Below, piece after piece: positions 1 to 8,984 of a DNA stretch of 64,000 nucleotides. Made by a program: the position numbers and the translations under genes. This stretch comes from Arcanobacterium haemolyticum (GTDB lineage: Bacteria; Actinomycetota; Actinomycetes; Actinomycetales; Actinomycetaceae): NCBI GenBank assembly GCA_021532125.1, contig JADYUX010000006.1, positions 32,983 through 96,982 on the forward strand. The letters are read 5' to 3'. The notes below the pieces were generated by a model that did not search any database, was not told the DNA's origin, and worked only from the letters and a program-made list of their open reading frames with translations. Position 1 is the stretch's first letter; the number at the start of each line of letters is the position of its first letter.

Positions 1-148
1 GGCCGAGAATTGAATCTCCGAGGAATTCGAGGCGTTCGTTGTGCGGTTCGTCGTGTTCGTAGGCGAAGCTGCGATGTGTGAGGGCTAAACGGAGCATGGG
101 GCGCGAAATCTCCGCGCCCCACCTCTCAAGGAAATCGTGATAACTCAC
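1..148 (-). CDS. rnc: Ribonuclease III, N-terminal part (cut by window edge)
   Basis: RNase III cleaves double-stranded RNA in rRNA processing and mRNA decay. Only the first 49 codons lie in the window. The reading frame gives [12 protein letters not shown], then [10 protein letters not shown] and the family signature [13 protein letters not shown], which holds the acidic metal-binding residues of the catalytic helix. The GTG start overlaps the TGA stop of the DUF177 gene (GTGA), so the two are translationally coupled. In many actinobacteria rpmF (L32) lies between DUF177 and rnc; here there is no room for it. Confidence 0.9.
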   Translation of the reverse strand, partial: MSYHDFLERWGAEISRPMLRLALTHRSFAYEHDEPHNERLEFLGDSILG

Positions 149-726
149 GAGTGGTCGGCCTCCCCGTCGGCTGCTTCGAGCTCAGCTTGGAGGGCCGCGA
201 GTGCGTCGAATTGTGGATTGGTCTTCTCGTGGTGGTGGTCTTCCGGTAGTTCGTCCCACGGCATGCCGTACTCGGAGCACAGCCCGGGGCAATCTTCGCG
301 GCAGAGCGGGCGGAACGGTAGGGAGAGCACGATGGCATCGCGAATAATTGGTTCGAGGTCGATGTGGTCATCTTCGATGACGGGGAGTTCCTCGGCTTCG
401 TCGTCTTCACCCTCGTCGAGGATTGCAGCCTTCCGCTCGGGGTAGAAAACGAGTTCGCCGACTTCCTCCTCGTGATCCTCACCGAGTGGGCGTAGGCAGC
501 GGGCGCACTGGCCTTCTAGCGGTGCACGCACGGTTCCCGAGACCCATACGCCTTCGGAAACCGATTGTAGGCTGAGTCGGATATTGAGAGGGCTGCCTTC
601 GGGAACGCCAATCATTTCCACACCGAGGTCGGCCGGGGCTTCGATGGTGTGGTCAAAGTCGATATGCGAACCTTCTTGGCGAGGCAGTGAAGTGAGCGAG
701 ACGACGAATGGGCTTCTCAGATCCAT
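145..726 (-). CDS. DUF177/YceD family protein
   Basis: 193-residue acidic protein of the DUF177 (YceD) family, thought to act in rRNA or ribosome-linked metabolism; no enzyme activity is established. It shows the family cysteines: CARC near residue 75 and CREDCPGLC towards the C-terminus, plus long Glu/Asp-rich stretches. Its ATG lies inside the end of the upstream coiled-coil gene (10-nt overlap) and its stop overlaps the rnc start. The order coiled coil, DUF177, rnc matches Rv2927c-Rv2926c-rnc of Mycobacterium tuberculosis. Confidence 0.88.
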   Translation of the reverse strand: MDLRSPFVVSLTSLPRQEGSHIDFDHTIEAPADLGVEMIGVPEGSPLNIRLSLQSVSEGVWVSGTVRAPLEGQCARCLRPLGEDHEEEVGELVFYPERKAAILDEGEDDEAEELPVIEDDHIDLEPIIRDAIVLSLPFRPLCREDCPGLCSEYGMPWDELPEDHHHEKTNPQFDALAALQAELEAADGEADHS

Positions 727-1337
727 GTTCCCTCCGATTCTTCGTTGTTTTCGCTATCGTGGGTCTCCTCGTGGTGGTCGGTGTCTTGGCGGTCGGCGAT
801 AACGCCACGCCCGGCAGCTACCTGATCGAGGATGGCATCGATGTGGCTCTGTACGTTTGCAGCGAGTTCATCGAGGCTCTGTCCCATGTCTACGACGCGA
901 TCCTGCATATCGAGAAGGGCCCGGTCGGTGTAATTGTCCGCTCCGCGCTTGAGCTTGTCGGCCTTTGATTTTGCTTCGTCGATGATCTTTTGCGCCTGGG
1001 CGCGTGCTGCGATCGTGATGGAATCTTGGGAGACGAGGCGCGAGGCTTGCTCCCGTGCTTCTTGGATGGTGTTGTGGGCGTCGAGTTCGGCCTGGGCGAC
1101 GATTTCCTGGGCGCGGTCCTTGGCGTCGTTTGTCACGCTTGAGGCCTGTGCGAGGAGGCCGTCGGCACGAACGATCTGGTCAGGCACCATATCCTTTGCC
1201 GCGTCGAGAAGATCGAGTACCTCGGATCGATTGACCATCGCGGATGCCGACATCGGCACGGAACGGGCTTTGGTCACGATGTCGGTGATCTCGTCAAGAA
1301 TATCGATGAGGGATTGTCCCTCTGCCTGCGAGTTCAT
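717..1337 (-). CDS. SepIVA-like coiled-coil septation protein
   Basis: 206 residues, mostly charged alpha-helix with an Ala/Gln/Glu-rich coiled coil (about residues 60-150), no signal peptide and no membrane segment. The start ATG shares one base with the coaD stop (TGATG). In mycobacteria the protein in this position (Rv2927c, between coaD-type genes and DUF177-rnc) is SepIVA, a DivIVA-related cell-division factor. The assignment rests on position, length and coiled-coil character; low-complexity helices also resemble ATP-synthase b subunits, so the precise role is inferred. Confidence 0.65.
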   Translation of the reverse strand: MNSQAEGQSLIDILDEITDIVTKARSVPMSASAMVNRSEVLDLLDAAKDMVPDQIVRADGLLAQASSVTNDAKDRAQEIVAQAELDAHNTIQEAREQASRLVSQDSITIAARAQAQKIIDEAKSKADKLKRGADNYTDRALLDMQDRVVDMGQSLDELAANVQSHIDAILDQVAAGRGVIADRQDTDHHEETHDSENNEESEGTWI

Positions 1338-1816
1338 CAGTTCTCCTTCTGTCGACGCTCAAGCGCCTTGGCTACATGCGCGGGTACAAGGTCAAGGACA
1401 TTTCCACCGTGTGCCGCAACGTCTTTCACGAGAGATGAGGCGACGTGTCCGAGCGCCGGGTCCCCCATGACGAAAATTGTTTCGATCCCAGTGAGGTGCC
1501 GATTCATGAGAGCCATTGCTTGCTCTCCCTCGTAATCGGCGGCACCCCGCAAGCCTTTGACGATAGCAGATGCCCCGATGTCGCGGCAGTATTCTGCGAC
1601 GAGTCCGGGAATGATGTCTGCGCGGGCATTGGGAATATCCGCAATTGCTTGCCGGATCTGATCGAGGCGTTCGTCGACGCTGAACATGTAGCGCTTACCG
1701 GGGTTGGCACCGATGGCGACGACAACCTCGTCGAACATTGCGGCGGCTCGCCTCACAACGTCGACGTGCCCGAGCGTGATTGGATCGAAAGACCCTGGGC
1801 ATACTGCTAGTGTCAT
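1337..1816 (-). CDS. coaD: Phosphopantetheine adenylyltransferase
   Basis: Transfers AMP from ATP to 4'-phosphopantetheine, the penultimate step of coenzyme A synthesis, in the cytoplasm. At 159 residues it is full length. It opens with VCPGSFDPITLGH, which contains the T/HxGH nucleotidyltransferase motif, has R-Y-M-F-S-V-D-E-R after the first core strand and an S-S-L-V-K-D segment near the C-terminus. It overlaps rsmD by four bases (ATGA) and abuts the SepIVA-like gene, so rsmD, coaD, the coiled coil, DUF177 and rnc probably form one transcript. Confidence 0.96.
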   Translation of the reverse strand: MTLAVCPGSFDPITLGHVDVVRRAAAMFDEVVVAIGANPGKRYMFSVDERLDQIRQAIADIPNARADIIPGLVAEYCRDIGASAIVKGLRGAADYEGEQAMALMNRHLTGIETIFVMGDPALGHVASSLVKDVAAHGGNVLDLVPAHVAKALERRQKEN

Positions 1817-2382
1817 GACTCCAGATTAGTCGTCTCGAGGCTTGCAAGGCCGCTCCACACACGGGTATCACCCCAGGAACGTTCGTCCTCCAGCGAAAGA
1901 CCTTCTGGCCATGTGGGTTCGGGAGAGCGTGTGTCACGTTCGACGACGACGAGTGCGTCGGATGCGAGGTGCGGGATGAGGAGGGTAAGCACAGTTGCGA
2001 GCTCGTCCTCCCCCAACGCGTACGGCGGGTCGATAAAGACGAGGTCAAAGCGGCGGTCGGGTGGGCCTTGCAGCCAGGTTTCGACTTTCGCCACACTCAC
2101 CTGCGCTGTGAGCACTGTCGAGGTGATGTTGCGTTTGATGCAGTCGGCGGCCTTTCTCGAGGATTCGACGAGGCGGACATAGCGGGCTCCCCGCGAGGCG
2201 GCTTCGAGTCCGAGTGCTCCTGATCCTGCGTAGAGGTCGAGGATGTCGCAGTCCTCGATGTATCCCTTGTGGTCGAGGCGGGAGAAAAGAGCTTCGCGCA
2301 CGCGTTCCGATGTGGGTCTCGTGCCGTTCTCGGGAACTTTGAGGGTGCGCCCTTTGGCAGAACCGGCAACGATTCGTGTCAT
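1813..2382 (-). CDS. rsmD: 16S rRNA (guanine966-N2)-methyltransferase
   Basis: Methylates G966 of 16S rRNA using S-adenosylmethionine. 189 residues; starts with TRIVAGSAKGR as in RsmD, has the SAM-binding motif DLYAGSGALGLEA (residues 49-61) and the N2-guanine catalytic motif DPPY (118-121). It lies three bases after recG and overlaps coaD by four bases. The recG-rsmD-coaD order is standard in actinobacteria. Confidence 0.95.
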   Translation of the reverse strand: MTRIVAGSAKGRTLKVPENGTRPTSERVREALFSRLDHKGYIEDCDILDLYAGSGALGLEAASRGARYVRLVESSRKAADCIKRNITSTVLTAQVSVAKVETWLQGPPDRRFDLVFIDPPYALGEDELATVLTLLIPHLASDALVVVERDTRSPEPTWPEGLSLEDERSWGDTRVWSGLASLETTNLES

Positions 2383-2385
2383 GGT

Positions 2386-4614
2386 TTAGCCTTTCTCAAG
2401 ATATTCGGCGCGGTCGGCGTCTATTCTCGCAACTGCGTGGGCGAGGCTTGGGTACGAGCCGAGTGACGGATCGGATTCGACGAGTTTTTTTGCTGCCTCG
2501 CGGGCTGTTTCGATGATTGTCGTGTCTGTGGTGACGGAGAGGAAGTGGAGGTGGGAGGTGGCACCTGACTGGCTGGCTCCGAGGACGTCGCCTTCGCTCC
2601 TGAGTTCAAGGTCCCGTTCGGCGAGGTCGAAGCCGTCGGTCGTGGACGCGAAGGCTTCGACGCGCTCCATCGCAAGGGTTCCAGGTCGTGCATGTGTGAC
2701 GGCGAGGCAAAGACCTGGCCGGGTGCCTCGCCCAATCCGGCCACGTAGCTGGTGAAGTTGTGAAAGGCCGAAGCGTTCAGCGTCGAGGATGACCATAAGG
2801 GTGGCATCTGGTACATCGACCCCGACTTCGATCACGGTCGTGGCGACGAGTATAGGGGTTGTTCCGTCGACGAAGTGCGCCATTGCGTCAGCTTTGGCTT
2901 CTGGGCTCATTCGGCCGTGGAGGATTCCTACGCTGAGGTCGGGGAATCGCGAAGCGAGTTCGTCGGCCATCTCGATTGCCGAGTGGAGCTTCGTTGCGGT
3001 TGAAGGCAGGGCGCCGAGATCGAGTTCATCTGTGGGCTCGGAGTATTGCTCTTCGTCACGAGAGTCGGGGGTTTCGTTGCTGTCAATCCTTGGGCATACG
3101 ACGAAGACACGGCCGCCTGCCGTGATTTCTTCCCGGGTTCGTTCCCAGACTCGTTCCATCCAGCGCAGGTTAGTTGCGGGTACAAGAGTCGTTTGGATTG
3201 GTTGGCGTCCGGCGGGGAGTTCGCGGAGCGCTGAGACATCGAGATCTCCAAAGACGCTCATGGCTATCGTGCGTGGAATTGGGGTGGCTGTCATGACGAG
3301 CGTGTGCACACCGGAGGCGAGAGAATCGCGTTGGTCTACGCCGAAGCGGTGTTGTTCGTCGATGACCGCGAGGCCGAGGAAGGGTATCTGTACGCCGTCG
3401 GAGAGGAGCGCGTGTGTTCCGATGATGATACCGGCCTCCCCGGATGCCATGCGGGCGAGCACCTGACGCCGGCGAGAGGCCGGCAGTGATCCTGTGAGGA
3501 TGTCAACGCGCGTGGCAACGTCGTCGCCACCAAGTTGGCCTGCCATCGCGAGCGGCCCCAGAAGATTCGTGAGTGTGGCGTAATGCTGCCATGCGAGAAC
3601 TTCCGTTGGCACAAGAAGAGCAGCCTGACCTCCCCCATCGACCACTTGAAGCATCGCGCGCAGAGCGACGACAGTTTTACCCGAGCCGACGTCTCCCTGA
3701 AGGAGGCGCTGCATCGGGCGATCGGCGGCGAGTTCTGCAGCGATTTCCTCTCCCACGCCGCGTTGGCCCGCTGTCAACGTATAGGGCAAGCGCTCGTCGA
3801 AGGCCGCAAGGATTCCACCCGTCTTTCGTGGGAATGCCTGCACGCGTGAGCTTTTTGCTTGCGCTGATTGTGTGGCGAGCGCGGTTTGGAGAACGAAGGC
3901 CTCCTCGTGTTTCACCCGCTGCGCTGCGAGGCGCCAGGCCTCATCTGATTCCGGTTCGTGACACGTACGGATGGCTTCAAGTTTCGTCGGCAATCCGTGG
4001 ACGCGGCGATATTCCTCTGGCAGTGGATCCGGTACGTCGTCCTCCGTGAGCGAGGGAAGAATCGTCGCAATAGCTCGTTGGATATGCCATGAGGGCAGCT
4101 TTTCGGTTGCGTGATAGATCGGGATGGGTCGTGCGAGTGCCGCGATCTTCTCGGCATCGTCGAAGTCGGAATCGTCAAGAATGTCGTAGTCAGGGTGGGA
4201 TAACTGAAGTTCGCCTCGATACGACGAAACTTTTCCAGAGAACGTTGCGATAACGCCCGGCTCGAGCCGACGCTCGTGGTATTGGAGGGGGCGCATGCTC
4301 TTGCCGAAGAACGTGAGACTCAATTCGTTGTCACCATCGGCGATGCGCACTGTGAGGATGAATCCCCGTCGGGCGTTCATGGGTCGGAGATTCGACGACA
4401 TGACTCGCGCAATGACCGTTACCGCTTCGCCTTCCGAAGCGCGGGCGATTGGCATGAGTTCGCCGCGGTGCCCGAGGCGGAAGGGGAAGTGATACACGAG
4501 GTCGCCGACAGTGTGCAGGCCAAGAGTGCCCAGTGCGTTCGCAGTGCGTTTACCGAGGGCACGCTCCAGTGGACGGCTAAGCGACGTCCACTCATCGCTC
4601 GCCACAGCACTCAT
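2386..4614 (-). CDS. recG: ATP-dependent DNA helicase RecG
   Basis: Branch-migrating helicase that remodels stalled forks and recombination intermediates. 742 residues: N-terminal wedge/OB region (about 15-150), helicase domain 1 with Walker A GDVGSGKT (307-314), DEQH box (419-422) and MTATPIPRT (441-449), then helicase domain 2 with the QLRGRIGRG motif. It heads the minus-strand rsmD-coaD operon. Many relatives have a DAK-phosphatase domain gene between rpmB and recG; the 250 bases here hold only the rpmB promoter and leader. Confidence 0.97.
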   Translation of the reverse strand: MSAVASDEWTSLSRPLERALGKRTANALGTLGLHTVGDLVYHFPFRLGHRGELMPIARASEGEAVTVIARVMSSNLRPMNARRGFILTVRIADGDNELSLTFFGKSMRPLQYHERRLEPGVIATFSGKVSSYRGELQLSHPDYDILDDSDFDDAEKIAALARPIPIYHATEKLPSWHIQRAIATILPSLTEDDVPDPLPEEYRRVHGLPTKLEAIRTCHEPESDEAWRLAAQRVKHEEAFVLQTALATQSAQAKSSRVQAFPRKTGGILAAFDERLPYTLTAGQRGVGEEIAAELAADRPMQRLLQGDVGSGKTVVALRAMLQVVDGGGQAALLVPTEVLAWQHYATLTNLLGPLAMAGQLGGDDVATRVDILTGSLPASRRRQVLARMASGEAGIIIGTHALLSDGVQIPFLGLAVIDEQHRFGVDQRDSLASGVHTLVMTATPIPRTIAMSVFGDLDVSALRELPAGRQPIQTTLVPATNLRWMERVWERTREEITAGGRVFVVCPRIDSNETPDSRDEEQYSEPTDELDLGALPSTATKLHSAIEMADELASRFPDLSVGILHGRMSPEAKADAMAHFVDGTTPILVATTVIEVGVDVPDATLMVILDAERFGLSQLHQLRGRIGRGTRPGLCLAVTHARPGTLAMERVEAFASTTDGFDLAERDLELRSEGDVLGASQSGATSHLHFLSVTTDTTIIETAREAAKKLVESDPSLGSYPSLAHAVARIDADRAEYLEKG

Positions 4615-4761
4615 GAGAGCTCCTCGGTATCTGTCTCGTATTCATTAGCTAGGATACCTGAGGGCAGAAAGATGGAATTGCCTGGTGACGGTTCGTCTAG
4701 GATGTCGTGTTGCTGTGAGCACGGCGACGAATTCGTGCGCAACGCCACGCCATTCCTCACT

Positions 4762-4790
4762 TTGTCCTGGGGAGATCACCTGGCTATACT
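4762..4790 (+). promoter_or_regulatory. Probable sigma-70-type promoter of rpmB
   Basis: TTGTCC, a 17-base spacer and TATACT. The -10 matches TATAAT at five of six positions, the -35 matches TTGACA at four. It is the only such pair in the 250 bases between the divergent recG and rpmB starts. Expected transcript start is near 4797, just before two small hairpins. Confidence 0.55.
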
Positions 4791-4800
4791 TGTGTGGTTG

Positions 4801-4839
4801 CCAATCTCGGATTGGTAGTTAGGAGACGCCGCTGGCGTC
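4801..4839 (+). promoter_or_regulatory. Tandem hairpins in the rpmB 5' leader
   Basis: Two perfect six-base-pair hairpins with three-base loops follow one another: CCAATC-tcg-GATTGG (4801-4815) and GACGCC-gct-GGCGTC (4825-4839). They lie between the predicted transcript start and the ribosome-binding site (AAGGAGA) of rpmB. They could be a ribosomal-protein autoregulatory leader; no known L28 leader was recognised. Confidence 0.35.
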
Positions 4840-4865
4840 CCGTCAGCGAGTTTAAGGAGAGAACC

Positions 4866-5057
4866 GTGGCCTCTGTCTGTGACGTCTGCGGCAAGCACCC
4901 CGGCTTCGGCAAGAGCGTCTCGCACTCTCACGTGCGGACCAACCGTCGCTGGAACCCGAACATCCAGCGTGTGCGCGCCATCGTTAAGGGCGCTCCCAAG
5001 CGTGTCAATGTGTGCACGTCCTGCCTCAAGGCTGGAAAGGTTGAGCGCGCTATCTGA
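4866..5057 (+). CDS. rpmB: Large ribosomal subunit protein bL28
   Basis: 63-residue zinc-type L28 with CDVCGKHP at residues 5-12 and CTSC near the C-terminus, the four cysteines of the metal-binding form. Residues SHSHVRTNRRWNPNIQ are typical of L28. The GTG start is chosen because it follows AAGGAGAGAACC at good spacing; longer in-frame extensions have no support. A strong terminator follows directly, so it is monocistronic. Confidence 0.96.
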   Translation: MASVCDVCGKHPGFGKSVSHSHVRTNRRWNPNIQRVRAIVKGAPKRVNVCTSCLKAGKVERAI

Positions 5058-5072
5058 GTGCGTCGAAACGTG

Positions 5073-5109
5073 AGTTGTGGCCGGTCAATGACCGGCCACA
5101 ACTGTTTTA
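5073..5109 (+). terminator. Rho-independent terminator of rpmB
   Basis: 14-bp perfect stem with a 3-base loop (5073-5086 / 5090-5103) followed by GTTTTAT, 16 bases after the rpmB stop. Confidence 0.9.
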
Positions 5110-5128
5110 TATGGCTAAAGACTTCAGG

Positions 5129-5503
5129 CTACAAATGACGCAATAACATGGCGCCCACGAGCACCACTCCCAGGACCTTATCCACCACCGCCTCTAATCG
5201 AGAATTTTCGGTGCGCGATCCACCACGCCATGCAGGCCGTGTATCGTTGACCATTTCGTTCCGCGAGCTGTTCCTTAGCATCCGCGTGAGCGACACGACT
5301 TCCCACGCGCTCTTCATGACACACAGGGCCAGCGCGGTAATAAGGAACCAACTGTCGAATCCAGAGGAGGAATCTAAGTCTAGAATTTCACGGACTAGAA
5401 TAAAGGGCGCAAACACGAGCCCCATCAGAGCATAATATGCGAGTTCCCATCCGACGGCTCGGCGTGTACGTGGGTAGATAGCATCGCGCGTTGCGGGCAT
5501 CAT
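5129..5503 (-). CDS. Small membrane protein of unknown function
   Basis: 124 residues with hydrophobic stretches at about 20-40 (ELAYYALMGLVFAPFILV), 52-68 (WFLITALALCVM) and 108-122 (VLGVVLVGAMLL), separated by a basic loop with RMLRNSSRN. It looks like a two- or three-pass inner-membrane protein. No family was recognised. It lies alone on the minus strand between the rpmB terminator and thiL, which stops 180 bases upstream. Confidence 0.5.
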   Translation of the reverse strand: MMPATRDAIYPRTRRAVGWELAYYALMGLVFAPFILVREILDLDSSSGFDSWFLITALALCVMKSAWEVVSLTRMLRNSSRNEMVNDTRPAWRGGSRTENSRLEAVVDKVLGVVLVGAMLLRHL

Positions 5504-5683
5504 GCCACTACTCCATCACGGTAAGCATCACACAAGAAGACCAACGTTGATTCCACAACATCCACTCCTCACTGAGTTATCTCAAAGTCTTGCTGACGTT
5601 GAGTGCTCACATACTAAACGAGGAGTATTTACATGAAAAGCGGTTTGTAATAATTCAACTTACTTACTTATTTAATGTAATCT

Positions 5684-6706
5684 TTACTCTTTTTTGAAAT
5701 GATCCCATCCACCAAGGCCATGTACGTCGCGACCATCGATCGTGACGCGGCCACCTGGATGTGCTTCACGTACAACCCCAATTCGCCGGAAGCCTTCCGG
5801 CAGGGGCGAATGCGTCCCCCATGCTTGCCCGGCATCAACACGTGCCGTACCCACGAAGCCGTGATCCTCTCCCCCAGTGAGCACTGCATTCATCGCCCAT
5901 TGCCACGGGTCAGACATGCCCAAGTGGCGAGCGATCCCCGTGAGTACCTCAACGTCGTCGCCCAGTGCTGAAGAATCGACATCAATCCACATCCCCGAAG
6001 CCTTCGCAATCCTCGTCGTATCGCGCACCAAGCCATCCGAAACGTCCATCAGTGCGCCGATTCCTCCTGTGCGGCAGGCATCAAGGACGCGACCAAGCGG
6101 GGGTTTTGGACGCAAAAAGTCGTCGATCATCATTGTCTCGGCGCTGGCAACGACCGACTTCTCGCGTGTTGCACCGCGCATAAGCAGTTCGTATCCAGCG
6201 AGCCCGTGCCCGAGCACTCCACAATGAATGAGAGACTCCCCCGGTTTGGCTGTAGATCGGAGCCGAGGCACACGCCCTTCAAGATCACCGAGAACCGTCA
6301 CGGCAATGGCGATCCGATCACCACCAACAAGATCACCGCCGTCAACACCTGCACCAACTTCGCGACAGGCATCTCCAATTCCACGCGCAAAATCTTCCAC
6401 CCACGCAAGCGACAAGTCGCCCGGAAGTTCCATGGAAACGACAAGGGAGCTCGGACGTGCTCCCATCGCCACAGAATCCGCGAGATTCTGAGCCGCCGCA
6501 CGCCAGCCGACATCGGCACCAGTCGACCACGCCCGCTTGAAGTGCCGATCTTCGACGAGCATATCGGTGGACACCGCTACGCGACCGTCAGGTGCAGGAA
6601 TTACGGCACAATCATCGCCGGAGGGAACGATAACTCCCTGCGCTTGTGGGAGGTGAGGGACGATGGCAGCAAGGAGGCCGTCTTCATTCGTGTCGCGTAC
6701 GAGCAT
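5684..6706 (-). CDS. thiL: Thiamine-monophosphate kinase
   Basis: Phosphorylates thiamine monophosphate to the cofactor thiamine diphosphate. 340 residues of the AIR-synthase/ThiL fold: GDDCAVI near the N-terminus, STDMLVEDRHF, ADVGWRAAAQNLADSVAMGA, GGDLVGGD, DVSDGL and GGEDHGF (usually GGEDY). The ATG at 6706 is preferred because MLVRDTNEDGLL matches ThiL N-termini; a GTG ten codons upstream lies in the T-tract of the preceding terminator. Its ribosome-binding site is weak (GATGGGCAC). Confidence 0.93.
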   Translation of the reverse strand: MLVRDTNEDGLLAAIVPHLPQAQGVIVPSGDDCAVIPAPDGRVAVSTDMLVEDRHFKRAWSTGADVGWRAAAQNLADSVAMGARPSSLVVSMELPGDLSLAWVEDFARGIGDACREVGAGVDGGDLVGGDRIAIAVTVLGDLEGRVPRLRSTAKPGESLIHCGVLGHGLAGYELLMRGATREKSVVASAETMMIDDFLRPKPPLGRVLDACRTGGIGALMDVSDGLVRDTTRIAKASGMWIDVDSSALGDDVEVLTGIARHLGMSDPWQWAMNAVLTGGEDHGFVGTARVDAGQAWGTHSPLPEGFRRIGVVREAHPGGRVTIDGRDVHGLGGWDHFKKE

Positions 6707-6734
6707 GTGCCCATCATGCCACGGACGATCGGGC

Positions 6735-6770
6735 ACAAAAAACGAGGGGCGGCACAGGCCGCCCCTCGCA
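6735..6770 (-). terminator. Terminator of the flavin reductase gene
   Basis: 11-bp perfect stem (6743-6753 / 6758-6768) with a 4-base loop. Read on the minus strand it is followed by GTTTTTTG. It separates the reductase from thiL. Confidence 0.88.
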
Positions 6771-6784
6771 CGTTCAGGTCACAC

Positions 6785-7342
6785 TCACTTGTTGGCGTCA
6801 ACAAATGCTGCGAAAGCTGCGACCCAATCGGCGAGAACCTTCTTGGCACCGTCATTGACAGAGCCTTCCGGCGTCAGCTCGGCCTTAATGGCATCGATGT
6901 AGCCTTCGGGCTGACCCATTACCTTCGAGCCGAAGAAGACGAGAGTCGAGCGAAGATGCTGCTGAGCAGCAGCCGTTCCAATGCCGGACGGAGATGCACC
7001 GATGGTAGCTACAGGCTTGCCTGCAAGGGACATCGAACCCCACGGGCGCGATGACCACTCAAGCGCATTGTGAAGCGCTGCGGAGTACATGCGGTTGTGT
7101 TCCGGGGTGACGAGCACGATGCCGTCTGCGCCTTCGATCGCCGCCTTGAGATCCTTGGCCACCTGGGGGAAGTCGGCATCGAAGTCGCGGTTGTAGACCG
7201 GGAGATCGGCAATCGGGAACTCGACAAGCTCAACGCCTTCAGGGGCGTTTGCAACCAGAGCCTTGGAGAGGCCACGGTTGATCGAATCCTTTGCAAGGCT
7301 ACCAACGAGGTACACAATCTTCACGATATTCTTCTTTCTCAC
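6785..7342 (-). CDS. NADPH-dependent FMN reductase family protein
   Basis: 185-residue flavodoxin-fold flavin reductase. An N-terminal beta-strand and phosphate loop (VGSLAKDSINRGLSKAL) binds FMN phosphate; PEHNRMYSAALHNALEW and GKPVATIGASPSGIG are typical of the azoreductase/chromate-reductase-like NAD(P)H:FMN group. It is likely a cytosolic quinone or flavin reductase. It is transcribed alone and ends in a strong terminator. Confidence 0.85.
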   Translation of the reverse strand: MRKKNIVKIVYLVGSLAKDSINRGLSKALVANAPEGVELVEFPIADLPVYNRDFDADFPQVAKDLKAAIEGADGIVLVTPEHNRMYSAALHNALEWSSRPWGSMSLAGKPVATIGASPSGIGTAAAQQHLRSTLVFFGSKVMGQPEGYIDAIKAELTPEGSVNDGAKKVLADWVAAFAAFVDANK

Positions 7343-7613
7343 GATAGGAAGTGACGAGCGTTGAGCACGTGCTGCGCTCGCAACCTTGTCACAACGTCAA
7401 CGCAGATTACTTTACCCATTAACCAATCTAGCTACAAGGTAAATAGGGGCATGCCGCTCGTGAAGTATCTCATGAGCATTATCGGAATAAACCGTGCCCA
7501 CATTCCACAAACGTATTCCCCACTATTGAGAATAGACACATCACCGCCCACGTACGATAAAAACACCCACAAAGTCATGCGGAACTTCGTCGTCGAGATA
7601 AAACCATGACCAT
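7343..7613. other. Intergenic region upstream of the flavin reductase
   Basis: AT-richer than its surroundings. It must hold the minus-strand promoter of the flavin reductase. An 82-codon plus-strand frame (7361-7609) has no ribosome-binding site and no recognisable protein character. Nothing else supported. Confidence 0.5.
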
Positions 7614-7650
7614 AGACAAATCCCCCGCCTCCATTTCACAGGCGAGGGAT
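7614..7650 (-). terminator. Probable terminator of ddl
   Basis: Stem TCCCTCGCCT / AGGCGGGGGA with one mismatch and a 9-base loop on the minus strand, followed by TTTGTC, eight bases after the ddl stop. Confidence 0.65.
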
Positions 7651-7657
7651 ACGCGCT

Positions 7658-8788
7658 TTATCGCAAACCAACCGGGCGCTCAAGCGCAAGTGATAACAAT
7701 TCATCAATAAGATCCGAATACGGCAAACCCGTGTTTTCCCACAAGATCGGATACATTGAAACCGCCGTAAAACCAGGAATCGTATTGTGCTCGTTCACAA
7801 TAATCTCCCCACTATTAGTGAGGAAGAAATCAACTCGGGTCATACCCTCACATTCGAACGCATCAAAGACATCAACAGCCATTGCACGCATACGCTCAGC
7901 GATCTCCGGCTCCACCTTCGCTGGAATCTCCATGTGGAAATCCTCAGTCTCGATGTACTTTGTATCGAAGTCGTACCACGATCCCGGCTCCATATCGAGG
8001 ACAATCTCGCCAAGGACCGAGGCCCGCGCATCGTCGTCGCCATGCCCGCCAAGCACAGCACATTCAATCTCGCGCCCCACAACGCCCTGCTCGATAAGTA
8101 CCTTCGGATCAGTCTGTTGTGCAAATTCCACGGCAGCAGCCAGATCATCCACACATGCAACCTTCGTGATACCAAGCGATGAACCCGCGCGCGCCGGCTT
8201 AACAAACACGGGATACGTCAGCTTCTCCGAAACTTCCGCAAGAACCGCTTCACGCTGAGTACGCCACCGCTTCGCGGTAACAAGGACATACGGCGCCACG
8301 GGGATTCCGGCACTTTCCAGAACAACCTTCATGTAGTGCTTATCCATACCGGCTGCGGAGGCAAAGACCCCCGAACCTACGTAGGGAATACCCGCCATCT
8401 CAAGCATTCCCTGAATCGTCCCATCCTCGCCGAATGGCCCGTGTAGAAGTGGGAAGGCAACGTCGATCTCTCCAAGCTGTGTGAGGGTCCCTTGCGACGC
8501 TCCACGTGCGGCAATCTCCGTGGAATACACCGCGTCGTGCCCTGCACCCGTGCCAAGAAGAATCTGCTGCGTTGAGGGCTCAACAATACCGCGCGGACCC
8601 GCCGCTTCCAGAAGCTTCGGATCACGCACGCCAGGAACCCACGTTCCATCTTGGCGAATCCCAATCGGGAGAATCTCGTACTTCTCAGGGTCCATCGCAT
8701 TCATCACCGAAGCGGCCGTCAGGCACGAGACTGAATGTTCCCCCGACATGCCTCCGTAAATGAGCGCCACTCGGATCTTCTTTGCCAC
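7658..8788 (-). CDS. ddl: D-alanine--D-alanine ligase
   Basis: Joins two D-alanines with ATP for the peptidoglycan stem peptide. 376 residues of ATP-grasp type: VALIYGGMSGEHSVS at the N-terminus, LLHGPFGEDGTIQGMLEMAGIPYVGSG in the centre, FVKPARAGSSLGI for ATP binding and VDFFLTNSGEIIVNEHNTIPG with the metal-binding Glu/Asn near the C-terminus. The gene stands alone on the minus strand, divergent from a lipoprotein gene. Confidence 0.96.
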   Translation of the reverse strand: MAKKIRVALIYGGMSGEHSVSCLTAASVMNAMDPEKYEILPIGIRQDGTWVPGVRDPKLLEAAGPRGIVEPSTQQILLGTGAGHDAVYSTEIAARGASQGTLTQLGEIDVAFPLLHGPFGEDGTIQGMLEMAGIPYVGSGVFASAAGMDKHYMKVVLESAGIPVAPYVLVTAKRWRTQREAVLAEVSEKLTYPVFVKPARAGSSLGITKVACVDDLAAAVEFAQQTDPKVLIEQGVVGREIECAVLGGHGDDDARASVLGEIVLDMEPGSWYDFDTKYIETEDFHMEIPAKVEPEIAERMRAMAVDVFDAFECEGMTRVDFFLTNSGEIIVNEHNTIPGFTAVSMYPILWENTGLPYSDLIDELLSLALERPVGLR

Positions 8789-8984
8789 AACGGCCCCTTT
8801 CTCATGAATTCGACTTCCAGATTAACGCGCGCACGTACCAGCATCTGACCCAACACCCGCAATGTGCCTCACAGTATCTGGTACATCTCCCCACCACGCC
8901 CGCGACAAGCGCCAGGGAGCTTCGTATACGCCCCCATCATCGGAGACGTAATATCGAGGCAACGATCAAATCGAGGAGGCACTC

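Noticed and set aside
7361..7609. 82-codon plus-strand frame downstream of ddl
   Set aside because: No start signal; AT-rich intergenic sequence.
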